From assembly GCF_001613165.1 (NCBI RefSeq), contig NZ_BDBV01000024.1, forward strand, positions 62,001 to 126,000: a stretch of DNA of 64,000 nucleotides, given 5' to 3'. The notes under the pieces are model-generated. The model searched no databases. It saw only the letters and a program-made list of their open reading frames with translations, and was not told the origin of the DNA. A program made the position numbers and the translations under genes. Shown here piece by piece: positions 1 through 10,198 of the stretch. How positions within the stretch are numbered: the stretch's first letter is position 1; each line of letters starts with the position of its first letter. Source of the stretch: Nocardia mexicana NBRC 108244. Its GTDB lineage: Bacteria; Actinomycetota; Actinomycetes; Mycobacteriales; Mycobacteriaceae.

Positions 1-1
1 T

Positions 2-712
2 TCCGGCGCCCGGACCCGGCTCTCCGCGCTCGTCCACGCGGCGGTGCTGGCGGCGATCATCTACCTCGCCGCGCCGTTGGTCGCCGATATCCCCCTCGCG
101 GCTCTGGCCGGGGTGCTGCTGGCGACCACGGTGCGGATGGTCGAGACCGCCTCGCTGGCCGCGATCGCCCGCGCGTCCAAGGGGGACGCCGCCATCATGG
201 CCGCCACGTTCGCCGTGACCGTCGCCCTGGATCTCGTCACCGCGGTCGCGGTCGGCGTCGGGACCGCGATCGTGCTGGCACTGCGGCAGGTCGCGAAAGA
301 GGCCCGGCTGCACCGGATTCCGCTCGAACCCCCGGTCGACGACATCGACCACGTGGGCGAGGAGCGTGACCTGCTGCACGACCACATCGTGGCCTATCGC
401 CTCGACGGCCCGCTGTTCTTCGCCGCCGCCCACCGGTTCCTGCTGGAGCTGGCGGAGATATCGGATGTGCACGTAGTGATCCTGCGCATGTCGCACGTCA
501 CCGCCCTCGACACCACCGGCGCGCTGGTGCTAAAGGACGCGATCGGCAAGCTCGAGCATCGGCACATCACGGTGCTGGTCTCGGGGCTGCGGGCCGACCA
601 CTACCGCCGTCTCGCCGCCATCGGCGCGCTACCCGCCGGCGGAACGGCCCACATCTTCGAGCACACCCCGGATGCCATCGCACATGCCCGGGGCGCCGTC
701 GCGACCCGGTGA
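2..712 (+). CDS. SulP-family anion permease, C-terminal part with STAS domain (5' truncated by window)
   Basis: The reading frame is open from the first base, so the start lies outside the window. The first ~85 residues are hydrophobic membrane segments rich in Ala, Val and Leu. The last ~110 residues look like a cytoplasmic STAS domain, with the beta-strand pattern around VVILRMSHV followed by ALDTTGA. This is the usual SulP order, a transporter core followed by STAS. SulP proteins move sulfate, bicarbonate or other anions; the substrate cannot be told from this part. In M. tuberculosis the SulP gene Rv1739c sits beside DosR-regulon nitrate genes, which would fit this context, but that is inference. 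Confidence 0.85.
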   Translation, partial: SGARTRLSALVHAAVLAAIIYLAAPLVADIPLAALAGVLLATTVRMVETASLAAIARASKGDAAIMAATFAVTVALDLVTAVAVGVGTAIVLALRQVAKEARLHRIPLEPPVDDIDHVGEERDLLHDHIVAYRLDGPLFFAAAHRFLLELAEISDVHVVILRMSHVTALDTTGALVLKDAIGKLEHRHITVLVSGLRADHYRRLAAIGALPAGGTAHIFEHTPDAIAHARGAVATR

Positions 713-1013
713 ATGGCCCCATGGGCGCCCCTGAATTTCGCACCGCGAGGACGCGTCGCAGGCGAATTCCCGGCCGCGCCATGGGTCGCCGATAAAAAGG
801 ACTTTCGGCCCTGGCGGAGAATTTCTCGACCGGAATCCGAAAACGAAACTCCAGGTAGGCGTCGTTGCCGGGAATCGGTTCTGCTCGCAGATATTGCTCA
901 CGGAGACAGCGTGATTGAGCACACGCGCTTCGAATGTGCCACGGGGACAACGGAATAGTTAACGTGATCTTGTGCGGCGGTCAGCCGGAATTTCAGTGCG
1001 TGAGGAGATCACC
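713..1013. other. Intergenic region upstream of flavohaemoglobin gene
   Basis: About 300 bases without a convincing gene. A short plus-strand frame (713-958) has no family resemblance and no good ribosome site. The region is more AT-rich than its surroundings around 790-960, as expected for a promoter, and holds one DosR-box-like site (listed separately). A GAGGAG ribosome site lies at 1002-1007. Confidence 0.6.
797..814 (+). promoter_or_regulatory. DosR-box-like site upstream of hmp
   Basis: The core GGACTTTCGGCCC at 799-811 matches the degenerate mycobacterial DosR site, whose arms are GGGAC and GTCCC-like with an AT-rich centre. It lies about 200 bp before the hmp start in an AT-richer stretch. 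Confidence 0.5.
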
Positions 1014-2252
1014 ATGACGATCGCGTCGACAACGGCTCCGGAGAATGCCGGGGAATTGGAACCACACCATGCGGCGGTGGTCCGCGACACGTTGCCTGTG
1101 ATCGCGGCACGAATCGATGAGATCACCACGGCGTTCTATCGGAGAATGTTCGCCGCGCACCCGGAACTGCTCCGCGATCGGTTCAATCGCGGCAACCAGG
1201 CGCAGGGCGCGCAGCAGCGGGCACTCGCCGCGTCGATCGCCACTTTTGCCACGCATCTGGTGGATCCGGACCTGCCGCATCCGCGGGAACTGCTCTCGCG
1301 GATCGGTCACAAGCACGCCTCGCTCGGCGTGGTCGCCGAGGAATACCCGATCGTGCACGAGCACCTGTTCGCGGCGATCGTGGAGGTGCTCGGCGCGGGC
1401 GTGGTGACCGGCGAGGTCGCTGCGGCGTGGGATCGCGTCTACTGGCTGATGGCGGACGCGCTCATCGCCCTGGAACGCGAGTTGTACGCGGAGGCCGGTG
1501 TCGAACCGGGAGACGTGTTCCGCGAGACGACGGTGGTCGAACGCATCGAGGATTCCTCCGGTGTCGTCGGTTTCGTGATCGAGTCGGCCGACCCGACCCG
1601 GCCGCTTCCGGAATTCGTTCCCGGCCAGTACATTTCGGTCGGCGCAACACTGCCCGATGGTGCTCGGCAGCTGCGCCAGTACAGCCTGATCAACGAGCCG
1701 GGCGACGGACGACTGGCCTTCGCCGTGCGGCGCGTGCGCGGCGACGGCGCGCATCCCGACGGCGAGGTCTCGACCTGGCTGCACGAGAACATCCGGGCCG
1801 GAGACCGACTGCAGGTCACGATCCCGTTCGGGGATCTCACCATCGACACCGCGACCACCACGCCCCTGGTGCTGATCTCGGCGGGAATCGGAGTGACGCC
1901 CATGATCGGGATTCTCGACCATCTCGCCTCCCACTCGTCGCGCCGCCGGGTGCTGGTGCTGCACGCCGACCGCTCCGAACACACCCATCCACTGCGCCAG
2001 GTGCAGCAGGGGCTGGTCGAACAGCTGCCGCACGCCGAGATGGAGGTGTGGTACGAGCAACCATCGCCGTCGGCACATCCGGGCACGCTGGGCATCTCTC
2101 GACTCGACCTGCCCCCGGACGCGGATTTCTACCTGTGCGGCGGCACCGGTTTCCTCCAGTCGGTACGGGCACAACTGCGCGCGGCCGGGATCGCCGACGG
2201 GCGTGTGCATTTCGAGCTCTTCGCTCCCAACGATTGGTTGCTCGATCAGTGA
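1014..2252 (+). CDS. hmp: Flavohaemoglobin (nitric oxide dioxygenase)
   Basis: 412 residues in the Hmp order: globin (about 1-140), FAD-binding ferredoxin-reductase domain (about 155-265) and NAD(P)-binding domain (about 270-410). The globin part has the helical pattern around FYRRMFAAHPEL and a proximal His in GHKHASLGV. The reductase has the FAD motif RQYSLIN and the nucleotide-binding ISAGIGVTPM. The family oxidises NO to nitrate using O2 and NAD(P)H, or reduces NO without oxygen. I chose the ATG at 1014, with GAGGAG just upstream, over an upstream in-frame GTG at 972. A DosR-like box lies upstream, suggesting induction by hypoxia or NO. The gene converges on sensor kinase 1. Confidence 0.92.
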   Translation: MTIASTTAPENAGELEPHHAAVVRDTLPVIAARIDEITTAFYRRMFAAHPELLRDRFNRGNQAQGAQQRALAASIATFATHLVDPDLPHPRELLSRIGHKHASLGVVAEEYPIVHEHLFAAIVEVLGAGVVTGEVAAAWDRVYWLMADALIALERELYAEAGVEPGDVFRETTVVERIEDSSGVVGFVIESADPTRPLPEFVPGQYISVGATLPDGARQLRQYSLINEPGDGRLAFAVRRVRGDGAHPDGEVSTWLHENIRAGDRLQVTIPFGDLTIDTATTTPLVLISAGIGVTPMIGILDHLASHSSRRRVLVLHADRSEHTHPLRQVQQGLVEQLPHAEMEVWYEQPSPSAHPGTLGISRLDLPPDADFYLCGGTGFLQSVRAQLRAAGIADGRVHFELFAPNDWLLDQ

Positions 2253-2331
2253 TCGTGCGGGGCAGGAAACTCGATCGAGCGCCTGGGCGACACCGCGGCC
2301 CACTCGGTGGTTCGGGAGGACGGCGAGCGGG

Positions 2332-4149
<1,818 letters not shown>

Positions 4150-4734
4150 TCAGGAGCTGCGCTCGGATTCCTGCCGCGCCGGGAACAGGGTGCTCGGCAG
4201 GCGGGTATCGATCCACACGGTGATCGTGTCGGCCCACACGGCGATCGCCTGCCAGTCGCGAAGGTCGCCGAATCGGCAGCCGAGCAGGCGGACGATGATC
4301 CGGGTCCTGGCGTCATCGGGTCGCCGGAGCACCCCGGCGAACGGTTGGTAGCCCAAGGCGCACATCTTCCTTCCTACCGCGGCCACGGCGGGTGGCGTGT
4401 AGTGCCGCAGGGGGAAGCCCAGTGGGCCGCGCAGGGCCGGTCCCATGCCGACGCTGAACAGCCACGCCGGGCGCAGGCGCAGCGCGAGGCGGTGGCGTTC
4501 GGTGTACTCGGTGAATTCCGGCAGGAAGGCCCCGTTGTGGATGGCGCTGCCCAGGACCACCGCCTCGAAGAGCATGGGATCGAGATCCTCGGACACCGAG
4601 GCGACGCGCACGTGGGAGCCGTTGTCGCGCAGGCGTTTACCGATGGATTCCGCGATCTCGGCGGTGGAGCCGCGGGCAGTCGCGTAGGTGACGAGCACCG
4701 TGTGTTCGGTGCGGTCGGAGCTATCGGTGGTCAT
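4150..4734 (-). CDS. Flavodoxin-domain protein
   Basis: 194 residues. The N-terminus VLVTYATARGSTAEIAE is the FMN phosphate-binding loop of the flavodoxin fold, and VVLGSAIHNGAFLP matches the second FMN loop. The C-terminal half carries conserved FGDLRDW, shared with the paralogues at 17795 and 47800. HemG protoporphyrinogen oxidase is a distant relative, but no substrate can be named; electron carriage or quinone/flavin reduction is a reasonable inference. The gene lies 93 bp upstream of sensor kinase 1 on the same strand and may be co-transcribed. Confidence 0.8.
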   Translation of the reverse strand: MTTDSSDRTEHTVLVTYATARGSTAEIAESIGKRLRDNGSHVRVASVSEDLDPMLFEAVVLGSAIHNGAFLPEFTEYTERHRLALRLRPAWLFSVGMGPALRGPLGFPLRHYTPPAVAAVGRKMCALGYQPFAGVLRRPDDARTRIIVRLLGCRFGDLRDWQAIAVWADTITVWIDTRLPSTLFPARQESERSS

Positions 4735-4767
4735 AGCCTTACGATCCGCCGGTCACCGCCCGCTGGG

Positions 4768-4784
4768 CAGGGACTTCGGTTGCG
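4768..4784 (-). promoter_or_regulatory. Weak DosR-box-like site upstream of flavodoxin gene
   Basis: GGGACTTCGGTT resembles one half and the centre of the DosR box, but the other half is poor. It lies 35-50 bp upstream of the flavodoxin start. A second partial match (GACCTTCGTCG) follows near 4796. Confidence 0.3.
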
Positions 4785-4903
4785 CTCCGCACCGACCTTC
4801 GTCGTCTGTCGCGGCTCGCCGCGGCACCGGCCGGCGCGGCCGTCGAGATCCGCACCGGGCAGCGCCGAGCCGATCGGTGACGGTTCGCAGCCATTCCGGT
4901 CTG

Positions 4904-5908
4904 TCAGTGATGGTGGACCGTGAGAATGTCGGTCAGCGGTCGGCGCGGAGTCGGCGGCGGCTCAGGGTCGCCCCCGGGCGCGGTGCCGATGCGGATCAGA
5001 ACCTGGGGCACGGTCGGGTGGGGGAGCAGGCCGGCGATCGCGCGACGGCCCGCGGGGAGTTCGGTGACGTGGGTGATCGCGCAGGTCGCGAGCCCGGCGG
5101 CGGTGCATTCGAGCAGGACCGCGGACAGCGCCTCACCGGTGTGCAGCCACTGCGGTACCGATTCGCCGTACGAGCTGAGCGCCACCAGCCGAGCGTGGTC
5201 GGTGAGCTCGGCGCGGCGCATGGAGTGCGGCGCGGACGGGAACGCGCGGCCGACGTCGACGCGGGCCGATTCGGCATCCGAGATCAGTGCGCTGCGCGGC
5301 ACTCCTTCCGGATCGCCGGAATGCCCGGCCCACCAGTGCAGCTCCATCTGATACATGTCGTCGTCTCGGCGTGCGGCGGCGGCCTGTTCCGATACTGCCG
5401 CCAGCCGGGCGCGGGCGCTGTCGTCGAGCACATCGAGTTCGACCTCGTGCGGTGAGGCAAGCTTCCGCAGAGCATGCACGATGTCGTTCCAGCCCGACGG
5501 CTCGAGCAACGGCAGCCGATCGGTGTGCCGCCGCTCCATCGCGGCCGCTCGCGCCGCGATGCCCGCCGGTGGATCCGGCCACGGCCGGAACTCCACGGCC
5601 GCGAGGTAGTCGCGGCGGTCGGGGTCGGGCATGCGGACGGTGTCGGTGTGCCAGCCGTGGGCGGCGAAGGCGGTGCGCACGTGATGCAGCATGGCGCCGC
5701 AGCTGATCACCTGCTGGCGGCCGTGCGGATCGGCAGCGAGGAGCTGCCGATCGTTATCGGTGTGCAGGTGTAGGCGGGTACCGTCGAACGCCCAGCGCCA
5801 GGGCTGGGTGTTGTGGATCGAGGGTGCACGCCGAGCCGACCGCATCACGGCGAGGATCGTCTCTGCGTCCGGTGTGATCCGCGTATCGGACGGGTTCGGT
5901 GAGGTCAT
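4904..5908 (-). CDS. Acg-family nitroreductase-fold protein (Rv2032/Rv3131 type)
   Basis: 334 residues. The N-terminus has APSIHNTQPW, the hallmark of the Acg family of divergent nitroreductases, and CGAMLHHVRTA follows. The C-terminal half has RRHTDRLP and the GLATCAITHVTEL region that closes the FMN site in classical relatives. In M. tuberculosis the Acg proteins (Rv2032, Rv3127, Rv3131) are DosR-induced and are reported to bind and sequester FMN rather than reduce nitro compounds. The ATG at 5908 is preferred because the longer frame upstream runs through the next gene. It starts 68 bp after the DUF302 fusion gene on the same strand. Confidence 0.88.
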   Translation of the reverse strand: MTSPNPSDTRITPDAETILAVMRSARRAPSIHNTQPWRWAFDGTRLHLHTDNDRQLLAADPHGRQQVISCGAMLHHVRTAFAAHGWHTDTVRMPDPDRRDYLAAVEFRPWPDPPAGIAARAAAMERRHTDRLPLLEPSGWNDIVHALRKLASPHEVELDVLDDSARARLAAVSEQAAAARRDDDMYQMELHWWAGHSGDPEGVPRSALISDAESARVDVGRAFPSAPHSMRRAELTDHARLVALSSYGESVPQWLHTGEALSAVLLECTAAGLATCAITHVTELPAGRRAIAGLLPHPTVPQVLIRIGTAPGGDPEPPPTPRRPLTDILTVHHH

Positions 5909-5976
5909 GGTTCCAGCCTCCGGATGGAGTCGGTGACCCGATAGGGGTCCTTGCATCCTGGGTGGCGGGTCGATGG

Positions 5977-6861
5977 TCACGTTCCATGCTGGCTGTGTGC
6001 GGTCGGGGCGCGCAACGCCTCGATCGCGGCGACCAGCAGTCGGCGGGCTTCGTCGGCGACCGGGTACAGGCCGTGGTGGCCGGTCGCCCGCACCAGGACG
6101 TCCGGATCGGCGGCCTCCACCATCGTGCCGGAGTCGACGGTGCGCACCACGACGTTGCCGGGCAGCAGCAGCCCGGCCTGCCGATCCTCGGCGAGCGCCC
6201 GAGAGGCAAGCCGGGGGTTGCACACGCCGAGAATCAGGTATTCCTCGACCTGTTCGCCCAGTTCCTTCCGCAGCGTTGCCCGCATGTCTACCTCGGCGAT
6301 TACGTCGAATCCCTGCTGCCGCAACGCTTCTCGTGTCAGGCTCACGGTCTCGGCGAACGGCGTGTCGAGCAGGACCGCGATCGCCGGCGACGGTTCCACC
6401 GGCACCCGGATCTCCGTGATCAGCCTGCGCGCCTCGCTCACCTCGTCGGGGCCGACGAGATAGACCTCGCTCGGTGGGCCGCTCACGCGGTATCCCGCCT
6501 CGGAGATCCAAGCCTCCAGGGCCCGATAGGCGGCGTCGAGCCCGGCGTAGCCGCCCCGATGACAGGTTCGCGCCACGAGCGTGCCGGGCGCGATCACCAC
6601 CTCCGCGCCGGAACGCAGGCTCAGCGTGGGCGCCGGTTCGACGGGCACCCCGAAGTCCGCGATGACCACGCCCTCGGCCGAGTGGTCGGGAAACGTGATG
6701 GACGGCGCCCCCGTGGCGGTGAGACCGGCACGCTGCACGGTCGCCGTGAGTTCCCGCATTCCGGCGGCGATGTCTTCGCCGAGCCGGTCCGCACGGAGCT
6801 CGCGCGGTAGCCGCAGCAGCGCCTGCGGGGTGACCTCGCAGACATCGACCCGGTAGTCCAT
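5977..6861 (-). CDS. GyrI-like effector-binding domain fused to DUF302
   Basis: 294 residues. Residues ~1-155 look like the GyrI/AraC effector-binding fold: an opening strand MDYRVDVCEVTP, a centre PAPTLSLRSGAEVV and GGYAGLDAAYRALEAWI. Residues ~165-290 are a DUF302 domain with QGFDVIAEVDM, YLILGVCNPRLA and LLLPGNVVVR. The DUF302 half is closely similar to the stand-alone DUF302 protein at 56908. GyrI-like domains bind small amphipathic ligands; DUF302 has no settled function. It heads a probable operon with the nitroreductase. Upstream lie three DosR-like boxes shared with the divergent membrane-protein gene. Confidence 0.78.
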   Translation of the reverse strand: MDYRVDVCEVTPQALLRLPRELRADRLGEDIAAGMRELTATVQRAGLTATGAPSITFPDHSAEGVVIADFGVPVEPAPTLSLRSGAEVVIAPGTLVARTCHRGGYAGLDAAYRALEAWISEAGYRVSGPPSEVYLVGPDEVSEARRLITEIRVPVEPSPAIAVLLDTPFAETVSLTREALRQQGFDVIAEVDMRATLRKELGEQVEEYLILGVCNPRLASRALAEDRQAGLLLPGNVVVRTVDSGTMVEAADPDVLVRATGHHGLYPVADEARRLLVAAIEALRAPTAHSQHGT

Positions 6862-6919
6862 CGCATCCTCCTTCTCTCCTCCTGACCGAGCGTGCTCCCG
6901 GTACAGCGGGGCGTCGAGA

Positions 6920-6932
6920 GACGAAAGGCCCG
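6920..6932 (-). promoter_or_regulatory. DosR-box-like site (GyrI-DUF302 promoter)
   Basis: GACGAAAGGCCCG; its complement CGGGCCTTTCGTC fits the GGGNCTTTCGTCC form of the box. It lies about 60 bp upstream of the minus-strand start at 6861. Confidence 0.45.
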
Positions 6933-6977
6933 CTTTGACGGGCGCAACGGGCCGGATCGCCCGAGCATCGCGGACAT

Positions 6978-7017
6978 GGTCCGAAAGGCAGCGGCGCGCG
7001 GTGACTTTCGCTTCTGT
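6978..7017. promoter_or_regulatory. Pair of DosR-box-like sites between divergent genes
   Basis: GGTCCGAAAGGC at 6978-6989 and GGTGACTTTCGCTT at 7000-7013 lie about 22 bp apart and in opposite orientation. The spacing is close to two helical turns. They could serve the membrane-protein gene on the plus strand or the GyrI-DUF302 gene on the minus strand. Confidence 0.4.
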
Positions 7018-7086
7018 GGGCGGCGTGCGGGGCGTCCGATCATCGGGTAGTTACTCGAATCGTTCGATGCCATCGCGGAGGTTGTG

Positions 7087-7794
7087 GTGACCACGAAATA
7101 CCAGGCGCCGGGGCTCGGCTCGCTGCCGACAGCCCTGCATCTCCCGATCGGGCGGCGCACGAGGCGTCCCGAGGCACGCCTGTCACGCCGATGGTTCGCC
7201 GCCGTCACGCTCGGGGAGTTCCTCGGCTTCCTCGCTCCCGCGGCGGCGGGGGCCCTCACCGTCGACGCGGCACCGGCGGTGACGGCATCGGCATTGCTCG
7301 CCGCGGGTGCGATCGAGGGCTGCGTGCTGGGCCTGTTCCAGGGCAGGGTGCTGCGCTCGGTGCTGAAGGGTTTCTCGCCGCGCGAATGGGTCATGGTGAC
7401 CGTGGTCGGCGCAGTGGCCGCATGGATCGTGGGGGCCCTGATCACGGTGTTCGGTGAGCAGCTGTCCGGTTGGCCGCCTGCCGCACAGGTCCCGGTCGTG
7501 GTCGCGGGCGCGCTGGTGATGGTCTTCTCGATCGGAGTCGCGCAATGGTTCGTGCTGCAGTACTGGACCAATCGCGCCGCGCTGTGGGTCTGGGCCAACG
7601 CCGCCGGATGGGTCGTCGGGCTGGGAGTGTTCGGCCTGGTCACAACGCCGCTGTGGCAGCCCGGCCAGTCGACGGCCGTGGTGGCCGCGGTCGGCGCGCT
7701 CGGCGGCCTGGCGATGGCGGCGACCATGGCGGCGATCACCGGTGGCTTCCTCGTCCGGATTCTGGCGCCCCGGCACCTGGTCTCGCCGGACTGA
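7087..7794 (+). CDS. Polytopic membrane protein of unknown function
   Basis: About 235 residues with six hydrophobic stretches, for example FLGFLAPAAAGALTV, ALLAAGAIEGCVLGLF, VVGAVAAWIVGALITVF and WANAAGWVVGLGVFGLV, ending in a short charged tail. I do not recognise the family. A GTG at 7084 is also possible. I prefer 7087 because GGAG at 7077-7080 then has a normal spacing. The gene follows a DosR-like box pair and is trailed by a small SHOCT-type membrane protein, so it is probably part of the same stress response. Confidence 0.7.
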   Translation: MTTKYQAPGLGSLPTALHLPIGRRTRRPEARLSRRWFAAVTLGEFLGFLAPAAAGALTVDAAPAVTASALLAAGAIEGCVLGLFQGRVLRSVLKGFSPREWVMVTVVGAVAAWIVGALITVFGEQLSGWPPAAQVPVVVAGALVMVFSIGVAQWFVLQYWTNRAALWVWANAAGWVVGLGVFGLVTTPLWQPGQSTAVVAAVGALGGLAMAATMAAITGGFLVRILAPRHLVSPD

Positions 7795-7857
7795 TAGACC
7801 GGCTGGTGATGCGCGGTTGAGTCCGCGGCACCGCAGTTCGAATGAAGGAGATGAGAC

Positions 7858-8121
7858 GTGATGGTCTGGTACGGCCACGAAATGTCCGGGTGGGGGTATG
7901 CCTGGATGGGACTCGGCATGGTCCTGTTCTGGGGCCTGCTGATCGCGGGTTTCGTCGTGCTGGTGCGATACGTGGCCGCGGCCGACCGCGGACCGCGGTA
8001 TCGCTCCGAGAATCCTGGGCCCGAAGTCCTGCTCGCGGAGCGCTTCGCGAGGGGCGAGATCGACGAGCAGGAATACGCGAGTCGGCTTGCGGCCCTGCGC
8101 GATACCGGGATGCGGGGCTGA
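7858..8121 (+). CDS. Small membrane protein with SHOCT domain
   Basis: 87 residues: one transmembrane helix (about 15-38, MGLGMVLFWGLLIAGFVVLV) followed by a linker and a C-terminal SHOCT motif (about 56-82, ERFARGEIDEQEYASRLAAL). SHOCT motifs are short helical modules found at the ends of many prokaryotic proteins, probably for oligomerisation. AAGGAG at 7842-7847 supports either the GTG at 7858 or the ATG at 7861. The N-terminus is rich in Trp, Tyr, Met and His, a composition seen in some metal-associated proteins, but no function can be assigned. Confidence 0.8.
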   Translation: MMVWYGHEMSGWGYAWMGLGMVLFWGLLIAGFVVLVRYVAAADRGPRYRSENPGPEVLLAERFARGEIDEQEYASRLAALRDTGMRG

Positions 8122-8318
8122 GATATCCGACGGCCGGAAGCTCGAGGCAGCGCGCCCCGCGCCCGGACTTCGGCTCGCTGCTCGACGATCCTGGGAAGCC
8201 CGGCCGGTCGCACCGTCGTGGGAGGTCCGGCGGTAGCGACCGTCCGCGCCGGAGGCCTATCCTGGGGTAGTCCTCAGGTACCGGTGTGTCGGATTCTCCC
8301 GGGTCGGAAGGATGCAGA

Positions 8319-9245
8319 ATGTCGGAATATCAGCACACGGATGCGCACCACCTGGCGTCTGCGCCGGTCGTGGTCGGTGTGGACGGCTCCGAACCTGCGA
8401 ATATCGCCTTGACCTGGGGGGCTCGGCTGGCAGTGCAGCGAGGCCGTGGGCTTCGCATCGTGCACGGGACCGGTGCGGGCGGTCTGCGTGCGTCCGTCGG
8501 CGGGCTGTGGACGGGGATGGCGCCGGCACTCGACAAGGTGCGTACGCACGGCACCGAACTGGTGGGACGGGCGGAGCAGGAGGTCCGGAGGGCCGAGCCG
8601 GCGGTTCGGATATCGACCGAGGTCTCGGAGTCGGCGCCGGCACCGCTGCTGATCCAGCACAGCAGCACCGCCTACGTCGTCGTCATCGGCGCCTCGGGGA
8701 CCAATGCCGCGGCCGGGCACGTCGGGTCGGTGCTGCTGGCGGTGACGGCACATGCGCACGGCACGGTGGTGGTCGTGCGCACCGATCCCGAGACCGAGGA
8801 CGTGACTCACGCCGACGGCCCGGTCGTGGTGGGTGTCGACGGCAGCCCGGCCAGCGAGGCCGCTATCGGGGCGGCGTTCGAGGAGGCGGCGGAGCGTGCC
8901 GCCCCGCTGGTGGCGGTGCACGTCTGGAGTGACCTCAGGCTCACGCGCTATGCCGGACTCGGCGACTTCTTCTCGCCGCTCGACAACGTGGAAGATGCCG
9001 AGACCGCGCTCCTGGCGGAACGCCTGGCGGGCTGGCAGGCGAAGTACCCGCAGGTCACCGTCGATCGCCAGGTGCATCTGGCCGACCCGGCGACGGCGCT
9101 GCAGCGCTGGTCCGCGACGGCGCAACTGCTGGTGGTCGGTACTCGAGGCCGCGGCAGGTTCGCCGGTGCGGTGCTGGGTTCGACATCGAATTCCCTTGTG
9201 CAGCACGCTCGTTGCCCGGTGATGGTCGTCCATCCATCCGAGTAG
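8319..9245 (+). CDS. Tandem universal stress protein (type B)
   Basis: 308 residues made of two Usp domains (about 12-145 and 155-305). Each starts with the VVGVDGS loop. The C-terminal domain has the intact ATP motif GTRGRGRFAGAVLGS (G-2X-G-9X-GS). The N-terminal domain has GASGTNAAAGHVGS, with only eight residues before GS and no GRG. This matches the copies at 49971 and 62431. M. tuberculosis Rv1996, Rv2005c, Rv2028c and Rv2623 are DosR-regulated tandem relatives; Rv2623 binds ATP and affects growth. The ATG at 8319 follows GGAAGGA and is preferred over the ATG at 8286. Confidence 0.9.
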   Translation: MSEYQHTDAHHLASAPVVVGVDGSEPANIALTWGARLAVQRGRGLRIVHGTGAGGLRASVGGLWTGMAPALDKVRTHGTELVGRAEQEVRRAEPAVRISTEVSESAPAPLLIQHSSTAYVVVIGASGTNAAAGHVGSVLLAVTAHAHGTVVVVRTDPETEDVTHADGPVVVGVDGSPASEAAIGAAFEEAAERAAPLVAVHVWSDLRLTRYAGLGDFFSPLDNVEDAETALLAERLAGWQAKYPQVTVDRQVHLADPATALQRWSATAQLLVVGTRGRGRFAGAVLGSTSNSLVQHARCPVMVVHPSE

Positions 9246-9326
9246 ATGTCTCCCCGTGCGATGAAACGGGCTGCTCGCCGTTCGATGCGGGGGGGACCGA
9301 TGTCGCGGTCGAACGGGTCGCGGTGA

Positions 9327-9343
9327 GGTGACCTAATCCCCTC
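9327..9343 (+). promoter_or_regulatory. Weak DosR-box-like site upstream of hibernation factor gene
   Basis: GGTGACCTAATCCCCTC has a GGTGAC half and a TCCCC half around an AT-rich centre. It lies about 35 bp before the start codon. The match is partial. Confidence 0.3.
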
Positions 9344-9376
9344 TCGGCGTAGTCGCGGCGGTGGGACAGTCGGTTC

Positions 9377-10198
9377 ATGCGGAAGAGTGCTTCGCCGACG
9401 GAGTCGATATTGCGGGTCTCCGCCGGTCACAATGTTTCGGCGGACGCCGTCGAGTATGCGCGCGAGAAGATCGGGCGCGCAGTGGATTACGCTTCGGAAC
9501 CGGTCCTCTCGGCACGCGTGCGCCTCACCGGCGACGAGGGCTGGTCCACCGATTCCGTTGTCGCCCAGGCGAATGTGAACATCGCCGGGCGCGCGGTGCG
9601 GGTTCAGGTGACCGCCGCGAGCACACGAGAAGCCGTGGATCTGCTCCAGGCACGACTGCGAGCCCGGCTGGCGCGGCTCTCGCGCAACTGGGAAGCGCTA
9701 CGCGGCAACAGGTCCGGTACGGCCGCGCACGAGTGGCGGCACGACGGGATTCCGCGTGCCCGGCTGCCGTACTTCCCCCGGCCCGCCGACGAGCGACAGG
9801 TGGTGCGGCACAAGTCGTACGCGCTGGCAGAGGAGACGGCCGACGAAGCGGCGTTCGATATGGAACTGATGGACTACGACTTCCACCTGTTCACCGAGTC
9901 CGGCAGCCACGTCGACAGTGTGCTCTACCGCGCCGGTCCCTCGGGGTATCGGATGGCGCAGGTCTATCCGAGCCCGGACGAGGTGACGCGCGGATCGGTG
10001 CCGATGTCGACGAGCCCGTGGTCGGCGCCCGCGCTGAGCGTCGAGGGCGCCATCGTGCGACTGGAGCTGACCGGGTGGCCGTTCGTCTTCTTCCGGCACC
10101 GTGCCCTCGATCGGGGATGCGTGCTCTACCACCGCTACGACGGCCACTACGGGCTCATCACGCCCTCGACCACCGGGAAGGACGGTGCGGGATCATGA
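9377..10198 (+). CDS. Hypoxia-type ribosome hibernation factor (RafH/long HPF-like)
   Basis: 273 residues. The N-terminal part (about 10-110) fits the S30AE/HPF fold: [17 protein letters not shown], a beta strand RVRLT, then a helix [19 protein letters not shown]. The C-terminal part (about 135-265) has the sigma-54-modulation C-terminal pattern [30 protein letters not shown] and [14 protein letters not shown], which may be duplicated as in M. smegmatis RafH. The family binds the 30S decoding region, blocks translation and protects ribosomes. RafH (MSMEG_3935) and Rv0079 are DosR-controlled in mycobacteria. Its stop overlaps the ATG of an ABC transporter gene (ATGA), an unexpected coupling. 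Confidence 0.85.
   Translation: MRKSASPTESILRVSAGHNVSADAVEYAREKIGRAVDYASEPVLSARVRLTGDEGWSTDSVVAQANVNIAGRAVRVQVTAASTREAVDLLQARLRARLARLSRNWEALRGNRSGTAAHEWRHDGIPRARLPYFPRPADERQVVRHKSYALAEETADEAAFDMELMDYDFHLFTESGSHVDSVLYRAGPSGYRMAQVYPSPDEVTRGSVPMSTSPWSAPALSVEGAIVRLELTGWPFVFFRHRALDRGCVLYHRYDGHYGLITPSTTGKDGAGS

Noticed and set aside
713..958. 81-codon plus-strand frame after the SulP gene
   Set aside because: No ribosome site, no family pattern, and the region looks like a promoter with a DosR-like box.
993..2303. Long minus-strand frame opposite hmp
   Set aside because: Antisense shadow of high-GC coding DNA; composition rich in Arg, His and Gly without motifs, while hmp on the other strand has clear domains.
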